DNA of 64,000 nt from Edwardsiella anguillarum (GTDB taxonomy: Bacteria > Pseudomonadota > Gammaproteobacteria > Enterobacterales > Enterobacteriaceae): NCBI RefSeq assembly GCF_008801815.1, contig NZ_VZOX01000021.1. One strand, 5' to 3'. The position numbers were made by a program, and so were the translations under genes. The stretch's first letter is position 1; each line of letters opens with the position of its first letter. Below the pieces are notes generated by a model that worked only from the letters and a program-made list of their open reading frames with translations, did not search any database and was not told the DNA's origin. Shown here piece after piece: positions 1 through 8,392 of the stretch.

Positions 1-81
1 GTTTATCGAGGTTTTGCCGGGCAGTGGGTGACTCCTGAGGCGAACCGCGGCGCCGGCCGTGGAGCAGAACGGAACGTCTAG
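1..81 (+). other. Possible 3' end of a gene cut by the window edge
   Basis: One plus-strand frame is open from base 1 to a TAG at 79-81, giving 26 codons with no recognisable motif. It is followed closely by a terminator-like hairpin, which is why it could be a real gene end. I cannot identify it and chance is a fair alternative. Confidence 0.2.
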
Positions 82-94
82 GAAGCGATGTCTG

Positions 95-134
95 AAAGCC
101 GGGGGCCTTGGGTTTATCCGCCCGGCGGCTTTTT
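95..134 (+). terminator. Putative rho-independent terminator
   Basis: An AAGCCG arm at 96-101 faces CGGCTT near 126-131, with further G/C pairing inside the stem and a run of T at 130-134. It would end transcription entering from the left edge. Confidence 0.45.
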
Positions 135-212
135 GCCCTACCGTGGGCAGGGCTCCCCCGTAGGGTTAGCCCACCTGTCTCTGCGCACTGTCGCTGGCTT
201 AAGGGAAATCGG

Positions 213-241
213 TTGACCTAATACTATTCACACCGTTAAAT
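213..241 (+). promoter_or_regulatory. Candidate sigma-70 promoter upstream of ampC
   Basis: TTGACC (213-218) and TTAAAT (236-241) are separated by 17 bases, giving 5/6 and 4/6 matches to the consensus boxes. It points toward ampC with a leader of about 150 bases. No divergent ampR is present, so a constitutive promoter is a reasonable inference. Confidence 0.35.
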
Positions 242-310
242 GCAGCGGCGTACACTATGCGTTTTCCTATACGTATTCGATGGCCGTATCGCTATCGTGC
301 TCGGTCAGAC

Positions 311-394
311 GCGCCGTTGGCGAGATCTGCCGCCGCATCTTCGCTGCAGTAGGATCTGCGTGATACGGCACTCAACGTTGGCTTTGATGATGGG
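311..394 (+). pseudogene. Remnant of an AraC-type DNA-binding domain
   Basis: In the frame of the downstream beta-lactamase gene the sequence reads LRDTALNVGFDD (356-391), which resembles the end of an AraC/XylS helix-turn-helix (the I-A-x-x-V-G-F-x-D core). A TAG at 350-352 interrupts the frame and the following recognition helix is missing. It is short, so this is a resemblance and not a firm assignment. Confidence 0.3.
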
Positions 395-400
395 TTGGTG

Positions 401-1561
401 ATGATGAACACGCGATTATCCTGCACACTGGCGCTCTCCGCGCTGCTGCTCTCCCCGGTAACCCAGGCCTCTACGCCGCCGTCGGCAGCGATGCGGGTTA
501 CCGAGGCCGTGAGGCAGACGATCCCTGCGCTGATGCAGCAGCAGCAGATCCCCGGCATGGCCGTGGCCGTAATCTATCAGGGAACTCCTTACTATTTCAG
601 CTATGGCGTCGCCGATAAGGCTACGCGGCGGGAGGTGACGCCACAGACGTTGTTTGAGCTGGGATCCGTGAGCAAGACCTTTACCGGCGTGCTGGGAGGC
701 TATGCGCTGCAGCGTGGCGATATCCGCCTGCAGGATACGGTCGCGTCCCAATGGCCGGCGTTAAACGGCCCGCAGTGGCGGGCGATAACCCTGCAGCAGC
801 TGGCGACCTACACCGCGGGCGGTCTACCGCTGCAGGTGCCCGATGCCGTTACCGATACGGCGCAGCTGCTCGACTTTTATCAGCGCTGGCAGCCACGCTG
901 GGCTCCGGGAACGATGCGCAGCTACTCCAATGCCAGCATTGGACTTTTTGGCATGCTGGCGGTGCGGCCCAGCGGGATGGATTTTAGCCAGGCGATGACG
1001 CGCTGGGTGCTGCAGCCGCTAGGGTTGAAGCATACCTATTTCCGTGTACCGCCTGTTGCTGAGGGTGAGTATGCCTGGGGATACCGCGAGGGTAGGGCAC
1101 TGCGCGTGAGCCCGGGCATGCTGGAACAGGAGGCCTACGGCATTAAATCCAGCGCGCAGGATATGGCCGTCTGGCTGCAGGCTAACCTGGATCCCGCCGC
1201 GGTACCGCAGGCTACGCTGCGTCAGGCCTTGCTGCGGGCGCAGTCGCGCTACTACCAGTCTGGTGAGATGTATCAAGGGCTCGGCTGGGAGATGCTCAGC
1301 TGGCCCCTGAAGGCGCAGACTTTGATAGACGGCAGCGATAATCGTGTGGCTCTGCAGCCCCAGCAGGTTCATCCGCTCGTGCCGCCTACGCCGCCGCAGG
1401 CGGCTTCCTGGGTACACAAGACCGGTTCAACCAATGGATTTGGCGCCTATATTGCCTTTATTCCCGGATCGCGGCTGGGGATCGTGATGCTGGCCAATAA
1501 AAACTACCCGAACCCGGCACGGGTTCAGGCCGCCTATACCATCCTGCAGCAGCTGCAGTAA
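401..1561 (+). CDS. ampC: Class C beta-lactamase (AmpC type)
   Basis: A periplasmic serine beta-lactamase hydrolysing penicillins and cephalosporins, about 386 residues. The three class C motifs are present in order: S-V-S-K with the acyl-enzyme serine at about residue 89, Y-S-N about 86 residues later (the usual spacing), and K-T-G near the C-terminus. The N-terminus is a classical signal peptide ending near T-Q-A. ATG 401 (or 404) is preferred over TTG 395 because the signal peptide begins there, although no strong ribosome site is seen. A divergent ampR is not visible, so AmpR-type induction is unlikely to be encoded here. The region just upstream holds an AraC-like remnant. The C-terminal end closely matches chromosomal enterobacterial AmpC. 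Confidence 0.93.
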   Translation: MMNTRLSCTLALSALLLSPVTQASTPPSAAMRVTEAVRQTIPALMQQQQIPGMAVAVIYQGTPYYFSYGVADKATRREVTPQTLFELGSVSKTFTGVLGGYALQRGDIRLQDTVASQWPALNGPQWRAITLQQLATYTAGGLPLQVPDAVTDTAQLLDFYQRWQPRWAPGTMRSYSNASIGLFGMLAVRPSGMDFSQAMTRWVLQPLGLKHTYFRVPPVAEGEYAWGYREGRALRVSPGMLEQEAYGIKSSAQDMAVWLQANLDPAAVPQATLRQALLRAQSRYYQSGEMYQGLGWEMLSWPLKAQTLIDGSDNRVALQPQQVHPLVPPTPPQAASWVHKTGSTNGFGAYIAFIPGSRLGIVMLANKNYPNPARVQAAYTILQQLQ

Positions 1562-1568
1562 TGCCCGT

Positions 1569-1596
1569 TGAGGGCGGCGCCGTAGCGCCCCCCTCA
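1569..1596 (+). terminator. Hairpin after ampC
   Basis: Twelve-base arms at 1569-1580 and 1585-1596 pair except at one position, around a CGTA loop. No U-tract follows, so it may stabilise the mRNA 3' end instead of acting as an intrinsic terminator. Confidence 0.4.
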
Positions 1597-1657
1597 GCCT
1601 AGATGAAAATTTCTCAACGCGTCTGCGCTGTACAAACGGTGTAAAACTGATTAATTT

Positions 1658-1681
1658 GGCTATCCAGATGTCCAAATGGAC
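1658..1681 (+). promoter_or_regulatory. MetJ operator (tandem met boxes) of metA
   Basis: Three consecutive 8-base boxes (GGCTATCC, AGATGTCC, AAATGGAC) resemble the MetJ consensus AGACGTCT. The same arrangement precedes metA in E. coli. Binding of MetJ with S-adenosylmethionine would repress metA. Confidence 0.65.
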
Positions 1682-1715
1682 AAGGATCGCCTTTGATCGC
1701 CGCAGGAGAGCGTTT

Positions 1716-2645
1716 ATGCCAATCAGGATCCCCGACGCGTTGCCCGCCGTTAATTTTTTGCGTAATGAAAATGTCTTTGTCATGACCGACTCCCGGGCCG
1801 CGGTGCAGGAGATTCGTCCGCTGAAGGTGCTGTTGCTGAATCTGATGCCGAAGAAAATCGAGACTGAAAATCAGTTTCTGCGCCTGCTGTCGAACTCATC
1901 ACTGCAGATTGATATTCAGCTGCTACGCATCGATCGGCGAGAGTCAAAAAATACGCCGGCGGAGCACCTGAATAACTTTTACTGCCATTTTGAGGACATT
2001 CAGCAAGAAAACTTTGATGGGCTTATCGTAACCGGCGCGCCGCTGGGACAGGTGGACTTTGGCGACGTTGCCTATTGGTCGCAGATCGTACGGGTTATTA
2101 CCTGGGCACGGGCGCACGTGACGTCGACCCTGTTCGTCTGTTGGGCCGCGCAGGCGGCGCTCAATGTACTGTATGGGCTACCGAAGATGACGCGGACGCA
2201 GAAGCTCTCCGGAGTATATGCGCACAAGACGCTCGATCCATTGGCGCTGCTGACCCGCGGCTTTGACGACGGCTTTTTGGCGCCGCACTCGCGCTATGCC
2301 GACTTTCCGTCGCAGGCGATCCGCACGCATACCGATCTGCAGATCTTTGCCGAGTCTGCGCAGGCCGGCGCCTACCTGTTTGCCAGCGCCGATAAGCGGA
2401 CGGTGTTTGTGACGGGCCATCCGGAGTATGATGCCCATACGCTGGGCGCGGAGTATTGGCGCGATCTGCACGCGGGTCTGGCGCCGGCGCTGCCGTTTAA
2501 CTATTTTCCCCGCGACAACCCAGACGATGCGCCGTCGGCGACCTGGCGCAGCCACGGTCACCTGTTGTTCAGTAACTGGCTGAACTACTGCGTTTACCAG
2601 ATAACCCCTTACGATCTGCGTCAGATGAATCCCACTCTGGAGTAA
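1716..2645 (+). CDS. metA: Homoserine O-succinyltransferase
   Basis: First committed step of methionine synthesis: transfers succinyl from succinyl-CoA to homoserine in the cytoplasm. The 309-residue product matches E. coli MetA from its first residues (MPIRIPDALPAVNFLR). The nucleophile cysteine is in the F-V-C-W-A-A-Q motif and the catalytic His-Glu pair is in G-H-P-E-Y. ATG 1716 is chosen over the upstream in-frame ATG 1656 because CAGGAG lies 7 bases before it and family homology begins there. The 1656 start would also overlap the MetJ operator. Regulation by MetJ is expected. Confidence 0.96.
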   Translation: MPIRIPDALPAVNFLRNENVFVMTDSRAAVQEIRPLKVLLLNLMPKKIETENQFLRLLSNSSLQIDIQLLRIDRRESKNTPAEHLNNFYCHFEDIQQENFDGLIVTGAPLGQVDFGDVAYWSQIVRVITWARAHVTSTLFVCWAAQAALNVLYGLPKMTRTQKLSGVYAHKTLDPLALLTRGFDDGFLAPHSRYADFPSQAIRTHTDLQIFAESAQAGAYLFASADKRTVFVTGHPEYDAHTLGAEYWRDLHAGLAPALPFNYFPRDNPDDAPSATWRSHGHLLFSNWLNYCVYQITPYDLRQMNPTLE

Positions 2646-2699
2646 GCTCTGCTCGCCATTTCCCCGGGCTAGCAGTAGACGGGGGAATGACAAATAACC

Positions 2700-2729
2700 C
2701 TCACATTTCTCCGCCGTAATGCGTATAAT
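2700..2729 (+). promoter_or_regulatory. Candidate promoter of ygiQ
   Basis: A perfect TATAAT at 2724-2729 has a weak CTCACA -35 candidate 18 bases upstream. The leader to ygiQ would be about 60 bases. Confidence 0.4.
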
Positions 2730-2794
2730 CGCCGCCCTGATCCTGATGATTTGTTCACCAGACCTGCCTGTCTTATCAATACAAGAGTACCGTC

Positions 2795-5059
2795 ATGAGT
2801 AGTGTCAGCCTGATCCAACCGGAGCGCGATCTGTTCTCCTATACCCCTTATTGGGCCGAATGTTTCGGCACCGCGCCTTTTTTACCGATGTCGCGTGCAG
2901 AGATGGATAAGCTGGGCTGGGACAGCTGTGACATTATCATCGTGACCGGGGATGCCTACGTGGATCATCCCAGCTTTGGCATGGCGATTGTTGGCCGCAT
3001 GCTGGAGGCGCAGGGTTTCCGGGTCGGCATCATCGCCCAGCCGGACTGGACCAGCAAAGACGATTTTATGCGTCTGGGTAAACCGAACCTGTTCTTTGGC
3101 GTCACCGCCGGGAACATGGATTCGATGATTAACCGCTATACGGCCGATCGTAAGCTGCGCCACGATGATGCCTACACGCCGAACAACGAAGGCGGCAAGC
3201 GCCCGGATCGCGCCACGCTGGTATACAGCCAGCGCTGCAAAGAGGCTTTCAGCGATGTCCCGGTTATCCTTGGGGGCATCGAGGCCAGCCTGCGCCGCGT
3301 GGCGCACTATGACTATTGGTCGGATACGGTACGCCGCTCTGTGTTGGTGGATGCCAAGGCGGATATGCTGATGTATGGCAACGGCGAACGCCCGCTGGTT
3401 GAGGTTGCGCATCGTTTAGCTGCGGGTGAGCCCATCGCCTCTATCTGCGACGTGCGCAATACCGCCGTCATGCGTAAAGAGGCCCTGCCGGGCTGGAGCG
3501 GAGTGGACTCGACCCGTATCGATATGCCGGGGCGCATTGATCCCATTCCGAACCCCTACGGCGATGATTTGGCCTGCTCGCCCAAGGCCGCGGATGAGGC
3601 GACGCCGATCAGCGTACGCGCCCCTAAGCCAAAGCCGTGGGAGAAGACCTATGTGCTGCTGCCGTCGTTTGAGAAGGTGAAGGGCGATAAGGTGATGTAT
3701 GCCCACGCCTCGCGTATTTTGCATCATGAAACCAACCCCGGCTGCGCACGCGCCCTGATGCAGAAGCACGGCGATCGCTACGTGTGGGTCAACCCGCCTG
3801 CGATCCCGCTGAGCACCGAGGAGATGGACAGCGTCTATGCCCTGCCGTTCCAGCGCGTACCGCATCCCGCTTACGGCAAGGCCCGCCTACCGGCCTATGA
3901 CATGATCCGCTTCTCCGTCAACATCATGCGCGGCTGCTATGGCGGCTGTGCCTTCTGCTCTATCACTGAGCACGAGGGCCGCATCATTCAGAGTCGCTCT
4001 GAGGACTCCATCATTCGCGAGATCGAGGAGATCCGCGATAAGGTTCCCGGATTTACCGGCATCATCTCCGATCTGGGCGGTCCGACCGCCAACATGTATA
4101 TGCTGCGCTGCCAGTCGCCGCGCGCGGAGCAGACCTGCCGCCGCGCCTCCTGCGTCTATCCGGATATCTGTCGTCATATGGACACCAACCATGAGCCGAC
4201 CATTAAGCTCTACCGGCGTGCCCGCGATCTGCAGGGGGTGAAAAAGATCCTGATCGCCTCCGGGGTACGTTACGATCTGGCGGTACAGGATCCGCGCTAT
4301 ATCAAAGAGCTGGCCACGCATCACGTCGGCGGCTATCTGAAGATCGCGCCGGAGCATACGGAAGAGGGGCCGCTGTCCAAGATGATGAAGCCGGGGATGG
4401 GCAGCTACTACCGTTTTAAGGAGCTGTTTGACGCCTATTCGAAGCAGGCCGGGAAAGAGCAGTACCTCATCCCCTACTTTATCTCCGCGCACCCGGGGAC
4501 CCGGGATGAGGATATGGTCAATCTGGCGCTGTGGCTAAAACAGCACCGCTTCCGCCTCGATCAGGTGCAGAATTTCTATCCATCACCGCTGGCCAACTCG
4601 ACCACCATGTATTACACCGGCAAGAACCCGCTGACTAAGGTGGACTATAAGAGCGAAGATGTGGTGGTGCCGAAGGGCGAGCGTCAGCGCAGGCTGCATA
4701 AGGCGCTGCTGCGCTATCACGATCCGGCCAACTGGCCGATGATCCGCACCGCGCTGGAGGAGATGGGGCTACAGCACCTGATCGGCAATCGTCGCGAGTG
4801 TCTGGTACCTGCGCCGACGCTGGAGGAGCAGCGCGCCGCGCGCCGCGGCTACCAGCGCAATATGACGCCAGCCATGACCAAGCATACCGGCGCACATCCT
4901 CAGGGTAGCGGACGACCAGCAACGCGCGGGGCCGCGAAGGGCGCCGCACAGCCTGCCGCCCGTCCGGGCGGAAAGGGAAATAATGGCCGTCCTGCTCGCC
5001 CCGAAGGGCGTAACGCCCGACCGGCGCGTCCCGCCGGACAGGCTAAAAAGCCGCGCTAA
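2795..5059 (+). CDS. ygiQ: Radical SAM protein YgiQ (UPF0313)
   Basis: A 754-residue radical S-adenosylmethionine protein of unknown reaction. The cluster-binding C-x3-C-x2-C is seen as C-Y-G-G-C-A-F-C about 380 residues in, after an N-terminal cobalamin-binding-like region. The C-terminal ~60 residues are a low-complexity tail rich in Arg, Gly, Ala and Pro, typical of YgiQ. The start is supported by homology and an AAGAG site. It stands alone between metA and convergent dkgA. Confidence 0.92.
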   Translation: MSSVSLIQPERDLFSYTPYWAECFGTAPFLPMSRAEMDKLGWDSCDIIIVTGDAYVDHPSFGMAIVGRMLEAQGFRVGIIAQPDWTSKDDFMRLGKPNLFFGVTAGNMDSMINRYTADRKLRHDDAYTPNNEGGKRPDRATLVYSQRCKEAFSDVPVILGGIEASLRRVAHYDYWSDTVRRSVLVDAKADMLMYGNGERPLVEVAHRLAAGEPIASICDVRNTAVMRKEALPGWSGVDSTRIDMPGRIDPIPNPYGDDLACSPKAADEATPISVRAPKPKPWEKTYVLLPSFEKVKGDKVMYAHASRILHHETNPGCARALMQKHGDRYVWVNPPAIPLSTEEMDSVYALPFQRVPHPAYGKARLPAYDMIRFSVNIMRGCYGGCAFCSITEHEGRIIQSRSEDSIIREIEEIRDKVPGFTGIISDLGGPTANMYMLRCQSPRAEQTCRRASCVYPDICRHMDTNHEPTIKLYRRARDLQGVKKILIASGVRYDLAVQDPRYIKELATHHVGGYLKIAPEHTEEGPLSKMMKPGMGSYYRFKELFDAYSKQAGKEQYLIPYFISAHPGTRDEDMVNLALWLKQHRFRLDQVQNFYPSPLANSTTMYYTGKNPLTKVDYKSEDVVVPKGERQRRLHKALLRYHDPANWPMIRTALEEMGLQHLIGNRRECLVPAPTLEEQRAARRGYQRNMTPAMTKHTGAHPQGSGRPATRGAAKGAAQPAARPGGKGNNGRPARPEGRNARPARPAGQAKKPR

Positions 5060-5071
5060 CGCCCTTGCCGA

Positions 5072-5099
5072 CAGCCTTGATGCTTTAGCATCAGGGCTG
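5072..5099. terminator. Bidirectional hairpin between ygiQ and dkgA
   Basis: Twelve-base arms (5072-5083 and 5088-5099) pair fully apart from one G-U, with a TTTA loop, between two convergent genes. There is no T-run on either side, so termination is inferred from position. Confidence 0.5.
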
Positions 5100-5109
5100 C
5101 GCTCACCGG

Positions 5110-5940
5110 CTACAGGCGCATATAGGTGGCGGGATCGGAGCCTAATCGCTTGCCGCACTCCAGGCGGGCGATCTGCGCCCGTTCGCTCGCCTCCAGCGTA
5201 AAGTCAAATACGTTGATATTTTCCCTCAGGCGTATCGCCGAGACCGTTTTGGGGATCACTATCCTCCCGCAGTCCAGATGCCAGCGGATCACGATCTGCG
5301 CCGGCGTCTTGCCATATTTGGCCGCCAAACGGCGGATCGGCTCCGCGTCAAATACGCCCTCTCCTCCCTGCGCCAGCGGGCTCCAGGCCTCCGTGGCAAT
5401 ACCGTGGTGATGATTCCATGACTGTAGCTCCCGCTGCTGCATCAGTGGGTGTAGCTCAATTTGGTTGATGGTCGGCACCACGCCGGTTTCATCCAGCAGG
5501 CGCTGGAGATGGTCAATATTGAAGTTGCAGACCCCGATGCTTTTCACCACTCCTTGGCGTCGCAGGTCGATCAGCCGACGCCAGGCGTGAACAAAGGTAT
5601 CCTGCAGCGCCATTGGCCAGTGGATCAGGTACAGATCAACATACTCAAGGCGCAGCTTGTGCAGGCTGGCGTGAAAGGCCTGATCGACCGCCATGTGATC
5701 CGCGTTCCACAGCTTGGTGGTGATAAACAGCGACTCTCGTGCCAGGCCGCTGTGCTGCAGCGCCTGGCCGACGCCGCTCTCATTGCCATAGATCGCGGCG
5801 GTATCGATGGCGCGATAGCCGACGCGCAGCGCCTCGCTGACCACGTCACGGGCCAGCGTATCGCTGACCTGCCAGACGCCGAGCCCCAGCTGGGGAATGC
5901 GGTTACCGTCATTCAGCGTAATAAAGGGAGGGGTGGACAT
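5110..5940 (-). CDS. dkgA: 2,5-diketo-D-gluconate reductase A (aldo-keto reductase)
   Basis: An NADPH-dependent aldo-keto reductase of 276 residues acting on 2,5-diketogluconate, methylglyoxal and related carbonyls in the cytoplasm. The catalytic tetrad of the superfamily is visible: Asp and Tyr in A-I-D-T-A-A-I-Y-G, Lys in T-T-K-L-W and His in L-I-H-W-P. The C-terminal half, including PAQIVIRWHLDCG, tracks E. coli DkgA closely rather than DkgB. Single gene, convergent with ygiQ and divergent from tyrB. Confidence 0.92.
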   Translation of the reverse strand: MSTPPFITLNDGNRIPQLGLGVWQVSDTLARDVVSEALRVGYRAIDTAAIYGNESGVGQALQHSGLARESLFITTKLWNADHMAVDQAFHASLHKLRLEYVDLYLIHWPMALQDTFVHAWRRLIDLRRQGVVKSIGVCNFNIDHLQRLLDETGVVPTINQIELHPLMQQRELQSWNHHHGIATEAWSPLAQGGEGVFDAEPIRRLAAKYGKTPAQIVIRWHLDCGRIVIPKTVSAIRLRENINVFDFTLEASERAQIARLECGKRLGSDPATYMRL

Positions 5941-6182
5941 GGGGCATCTCCGTTGCGGATGGGTAGGGAATAGGCCGTCAGATTTTCACCTTAGCATATT
6001 CATCTCAGCGATGGAGCTCCGCGCAGAGGCGGCGCCGCGAGAGCGTGACCCCGCTGGTGTTTTCCCTTCGGTTAAGGGTATGTTATGACGAGGAGCGCGC
6101 CGACGTTCTGCCCCGGCCAGTGCCGGGCTGACCGTCGGTGATGGCTCCCTTACCGTAGGACCGTGCCAACAAGGAGCCCCCC

Positions 6183-7388
6183 GTGTTTGAACATGTAGAT
6201 GACTATGCCGGCGATCCGATCCTCTCCCTGATGGAGAGCTATAAGCGGGACGCCCGCGCGCAAAAAGTGAATCTGAGTATCGGCCTGTACTATGACTCGC
6301 GGGGGGAGGTGCCGATGCTGGCCTCCGTCGCTACGGCGCAGGCCCGGCTGAACGCCGCGGCGCCGGCGGCGCCGCTCTATCTGCCGATGGAGGGGATGGC
6401 AGACTACCGCAGCGCGGTACAGTCGCTGCTGCTGGGGGGGGATCATCCCGCGCTGCGCGCGCGGCGGGTGGCGACCATTCAGACTCTGGGGGGGTCAGGC
6501 GCACTCAAGGTGGGCGCAGACTTTCTGCGGCGATATTTTCCCCGTGCCGAGGTCTGGGTCAGCGATCCTACCTGGGAGAATCATGTCGCGATTTTCGAGG
6601 GCGCGGGTTTCCGGGTACATCGCTATCCCTATTTTGATCCCCAGACGCTGGGCGTGTGCTTCGATGCCATGCTGGAGACGTTGGCGCAGCTGCCGCCCCA
6701 CAGCATCGTGCTACTTCACCCCTGCTGCCATAACCCCACCGGTTCGGATCTGACGCCGGCGCAGTGGGATAGTCTGGTGTCGCTGCTGCGACGTCGGGCG
6801 CTGATCCCGTTTCTGGATATTGCCTATCAGGGGTTCGGCGGCGGCATGGAGCAGGATGCCTATGCTATCCGGACGATGGCCGCCGCAGGGCTGCCCTGCC
6901 TGGTCAGCAACTCGTTCTCTAAAATTTTCTCGCTGTACGGTGAGCGCGTCGGCGGTCTGTCGGTCATGTGCAGCGATGAGGTCGAGGCCGGGCGGGTGCT
7001 GGGACAGCTGAAGGCGACGGTGCGGCGCAACTACTCCAGCCCGCCGTTGCACGGCGCCGCCCTTGTGGCTACGGTGCTGAATGACGCCGATTTACAGCGC
7101 CAGTGGCGCGAAGAGGTAGAGGCGATGCGCCTGCGCATCATCGCCATGCGCGGGCAGCTGGCGTCGCGCCTCAACCTGGCGCTGCCGTCGCGTCGCTTTG
7201 ACTACCTGTGTCAGCAGCGGGGCATGTTCAGCTATACCGGACTCAGTGCGCAGCAGGTCGGCGATCTGCGCCGGCGCGACGGCGTTTACCTGGTCGGCAG
7301 CGGGCGTATGTGCATGGCGGGACTCAACGAGAGTAACCTCGATCGCGTGGCCACCGCGCTGGTTCGCGTGATGGCGCCGCAGGAATAA
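6183..7388 (+). CDS. tyrB: Aromatic amino acid aminotransferase
   Basis: A PLP-dependent class I aminotransferase (401 residues; E. coli 397) making tyrosine, phenylalanine and leucine from their keto acids. The PLP lysine is in S-N-S-F-S-K-I-F-S-L-Y-G-E-R-V-G, and N-P-T-G and the conserved S-G-R-M-C are present. The start is GTG at 6183, supported by AAGGAG at 6171-6176 and by alignment with the E. coli N-terminus. I did not find clear TyrR boxes upstream. In E. coli tyrB is followed by aphA before yjbQ; aphA is absent here. Confidence 0.95.
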   Translation: MFEHVDDYAGDPILSLMESYKRDARAQKVNLSIGLYYDSRGEVPMLASVATAQARLNAAAPAAPLYLPMEGMADYRSAVQSLLLGGDHPALRARRVATIQTLGGSGALKVGADFLRRYFPRAEVWVSDPTWENHVAIFEGAGFRVHRYPYFDPQTLGVCFDAMLETLAQLPPHSIVLLHPCCHNPTGSDLTPAQWDSLVSLLRRRALIPFLDIAYQGFGGGMEQDAYAIRTMAAAGLPCLVSNSFSKIFSLYGERVGGLSVMCSDEVEAGRVLGQLKATVRRNYSSPPLHGAALVATVLNDADLQRQWREEVEAMRLRIIAMRGQLASRLNLALPSRRFDYLCQQRGMFSYTGLSAQQVGDLRRRDGVYLVGSGRMCMAGLNESNLDRVATALVRVMAPQE

Positions 7389-7541
7389 TGGCCGGCGCTG
7401 CGTAGATTCTGCGTTTAGGCACGCGTATCTCCCCGTGTCTACGCGTTACTGACGCGGCGTCTGGCTATCTTTACAGAACTTTCCGCTGCGTTTTCTTGCC
7501 GCCGACTGTACAAAGAATATACTTATTGAGGACGTCGCAAG

Positions 7542-7970
7542 ATGTGGTATCAGCATACCCTGGTTCTGCGGGCGAGAGCGCGTGGTTTCCACCTGATTAC
7601 TGCCGAGATTATTGCCGGCCTGCCCGCGCTGCGTCAGGTGCGGGTCGGGCTGTTGCACCTGCTGTTACAGCACACCTCTGCGTCGCTTACCCTCAATGAA
7701 AACTGTGATCCCACAGTGCGCTATGACATGGAAGGTTATTTTTCGCGCACGGTGCCGGATGGCGCTCCCTATGCGCACGACGATGAAGGCGCGGACGATA
7801 TGCCCGCCCATATTGCGTCGTCTCTGCTGGGCGTCTCGCTGACGGTGCCGGTGCGCCAGGGCGCGTTACAGCTTGGAACCTGGCAGGGTATTTGGCTTGG
7901 CGAACACCGCATACAGGGCGGCGCGCGCCGTATTGTAGCAACCATACAAGGGGATAGGATTGATGAATGA
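7542..7970 (+). CDS. yjbQ: YjbQ (UPF0047) family protein
   Basis: A small cytoplasmic protein of 142 residues in the YjbQ/UPF0047 family, for which a weak thiamine-phosphate-synthase-like activity has been proposed. The family core H-T-S-A-S-L-T-L-N-E-N and the G-T-W-Q-G-I-W-L-G-E-H-R block near the end are intact. A GAGGA site precedes the ATG. The stop overlaps the start of yjbR, so the two are probably translationally coupled. Confidence 0.92.
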   Translation: MWYQHTLVLRARARGFHLITAEIIAGLPALRQVRVGLLHLLLQHTSASLTLNENCDPTVRYDMEGYFSRTVPDGAPYAHDDEGADDMPAHIASSLLGVSLTVPVRQGALQLGTWQGIWLGEHRIQGGARRIVATIQGDRIDE

Positions 7971-8307
7971 TTCGGCTTTTATGCAATACTGCCTGTCAAA
8001 GCCCGGCGCGCAGCAGAGCCAGCAAAACCGCTGGCGGACGCACCAGGCGCGCGTCGGCGGTATTTTGTTCGCCATGGTTGAAAACGGCGAAGGGCGTCCG
8101 GCGGTCGCGGTGAAAACTAGCTGCGAGCAGGCCACCCGACTGCGCAGCCAGCATAAAGACATCGTGCCCAGCCGTCGGCTGAACAAGGCGCACTGGAGCA
8201 CTGTGTTTCTGGACGGCGCTATCAACGACTCGCTGCTGTATCAGCTGGTGGACAGTTCCTATCAGCTGGCGCTGCACCAGGCCAGCGACGCGCACCCGCT
8301 GCAGTAG
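7963..8307 (+). CDS. yjbR: YjbR (MmcQ/YjbR family, CyaY-like fold)
   Basis: A 114-residue protein matching E. coli YjbR, including the L-N-K-A-H-W-S-T-V stretch. The family has a double-wing DNA-binding-like fold but no assigned reaction. ATG 7963 is preferred over TTG 7960; it overlaps the end of yjbQ by 8 bases, implying co-translation. Confidence 0.9.
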   Translation: MNDSAFMQYCLSKPGAQQSQQNRWRTHQARVGGILFAMVENGEGRPAVAVKTSCEQATRLRSQHKDIVPSRRLNKAHWSTVFLDGAINDSLLYQLVDSSYQLALHQASDAHPLQ

Positions 8308-8392
8308 CCCCTCCGTCGGCGCCCCGTCGCCGGTGCGTGGCATCCGGCGTAGGGGCGGATGACAGCGTGTTTTTCCACGCCGTCAGGTTCCC

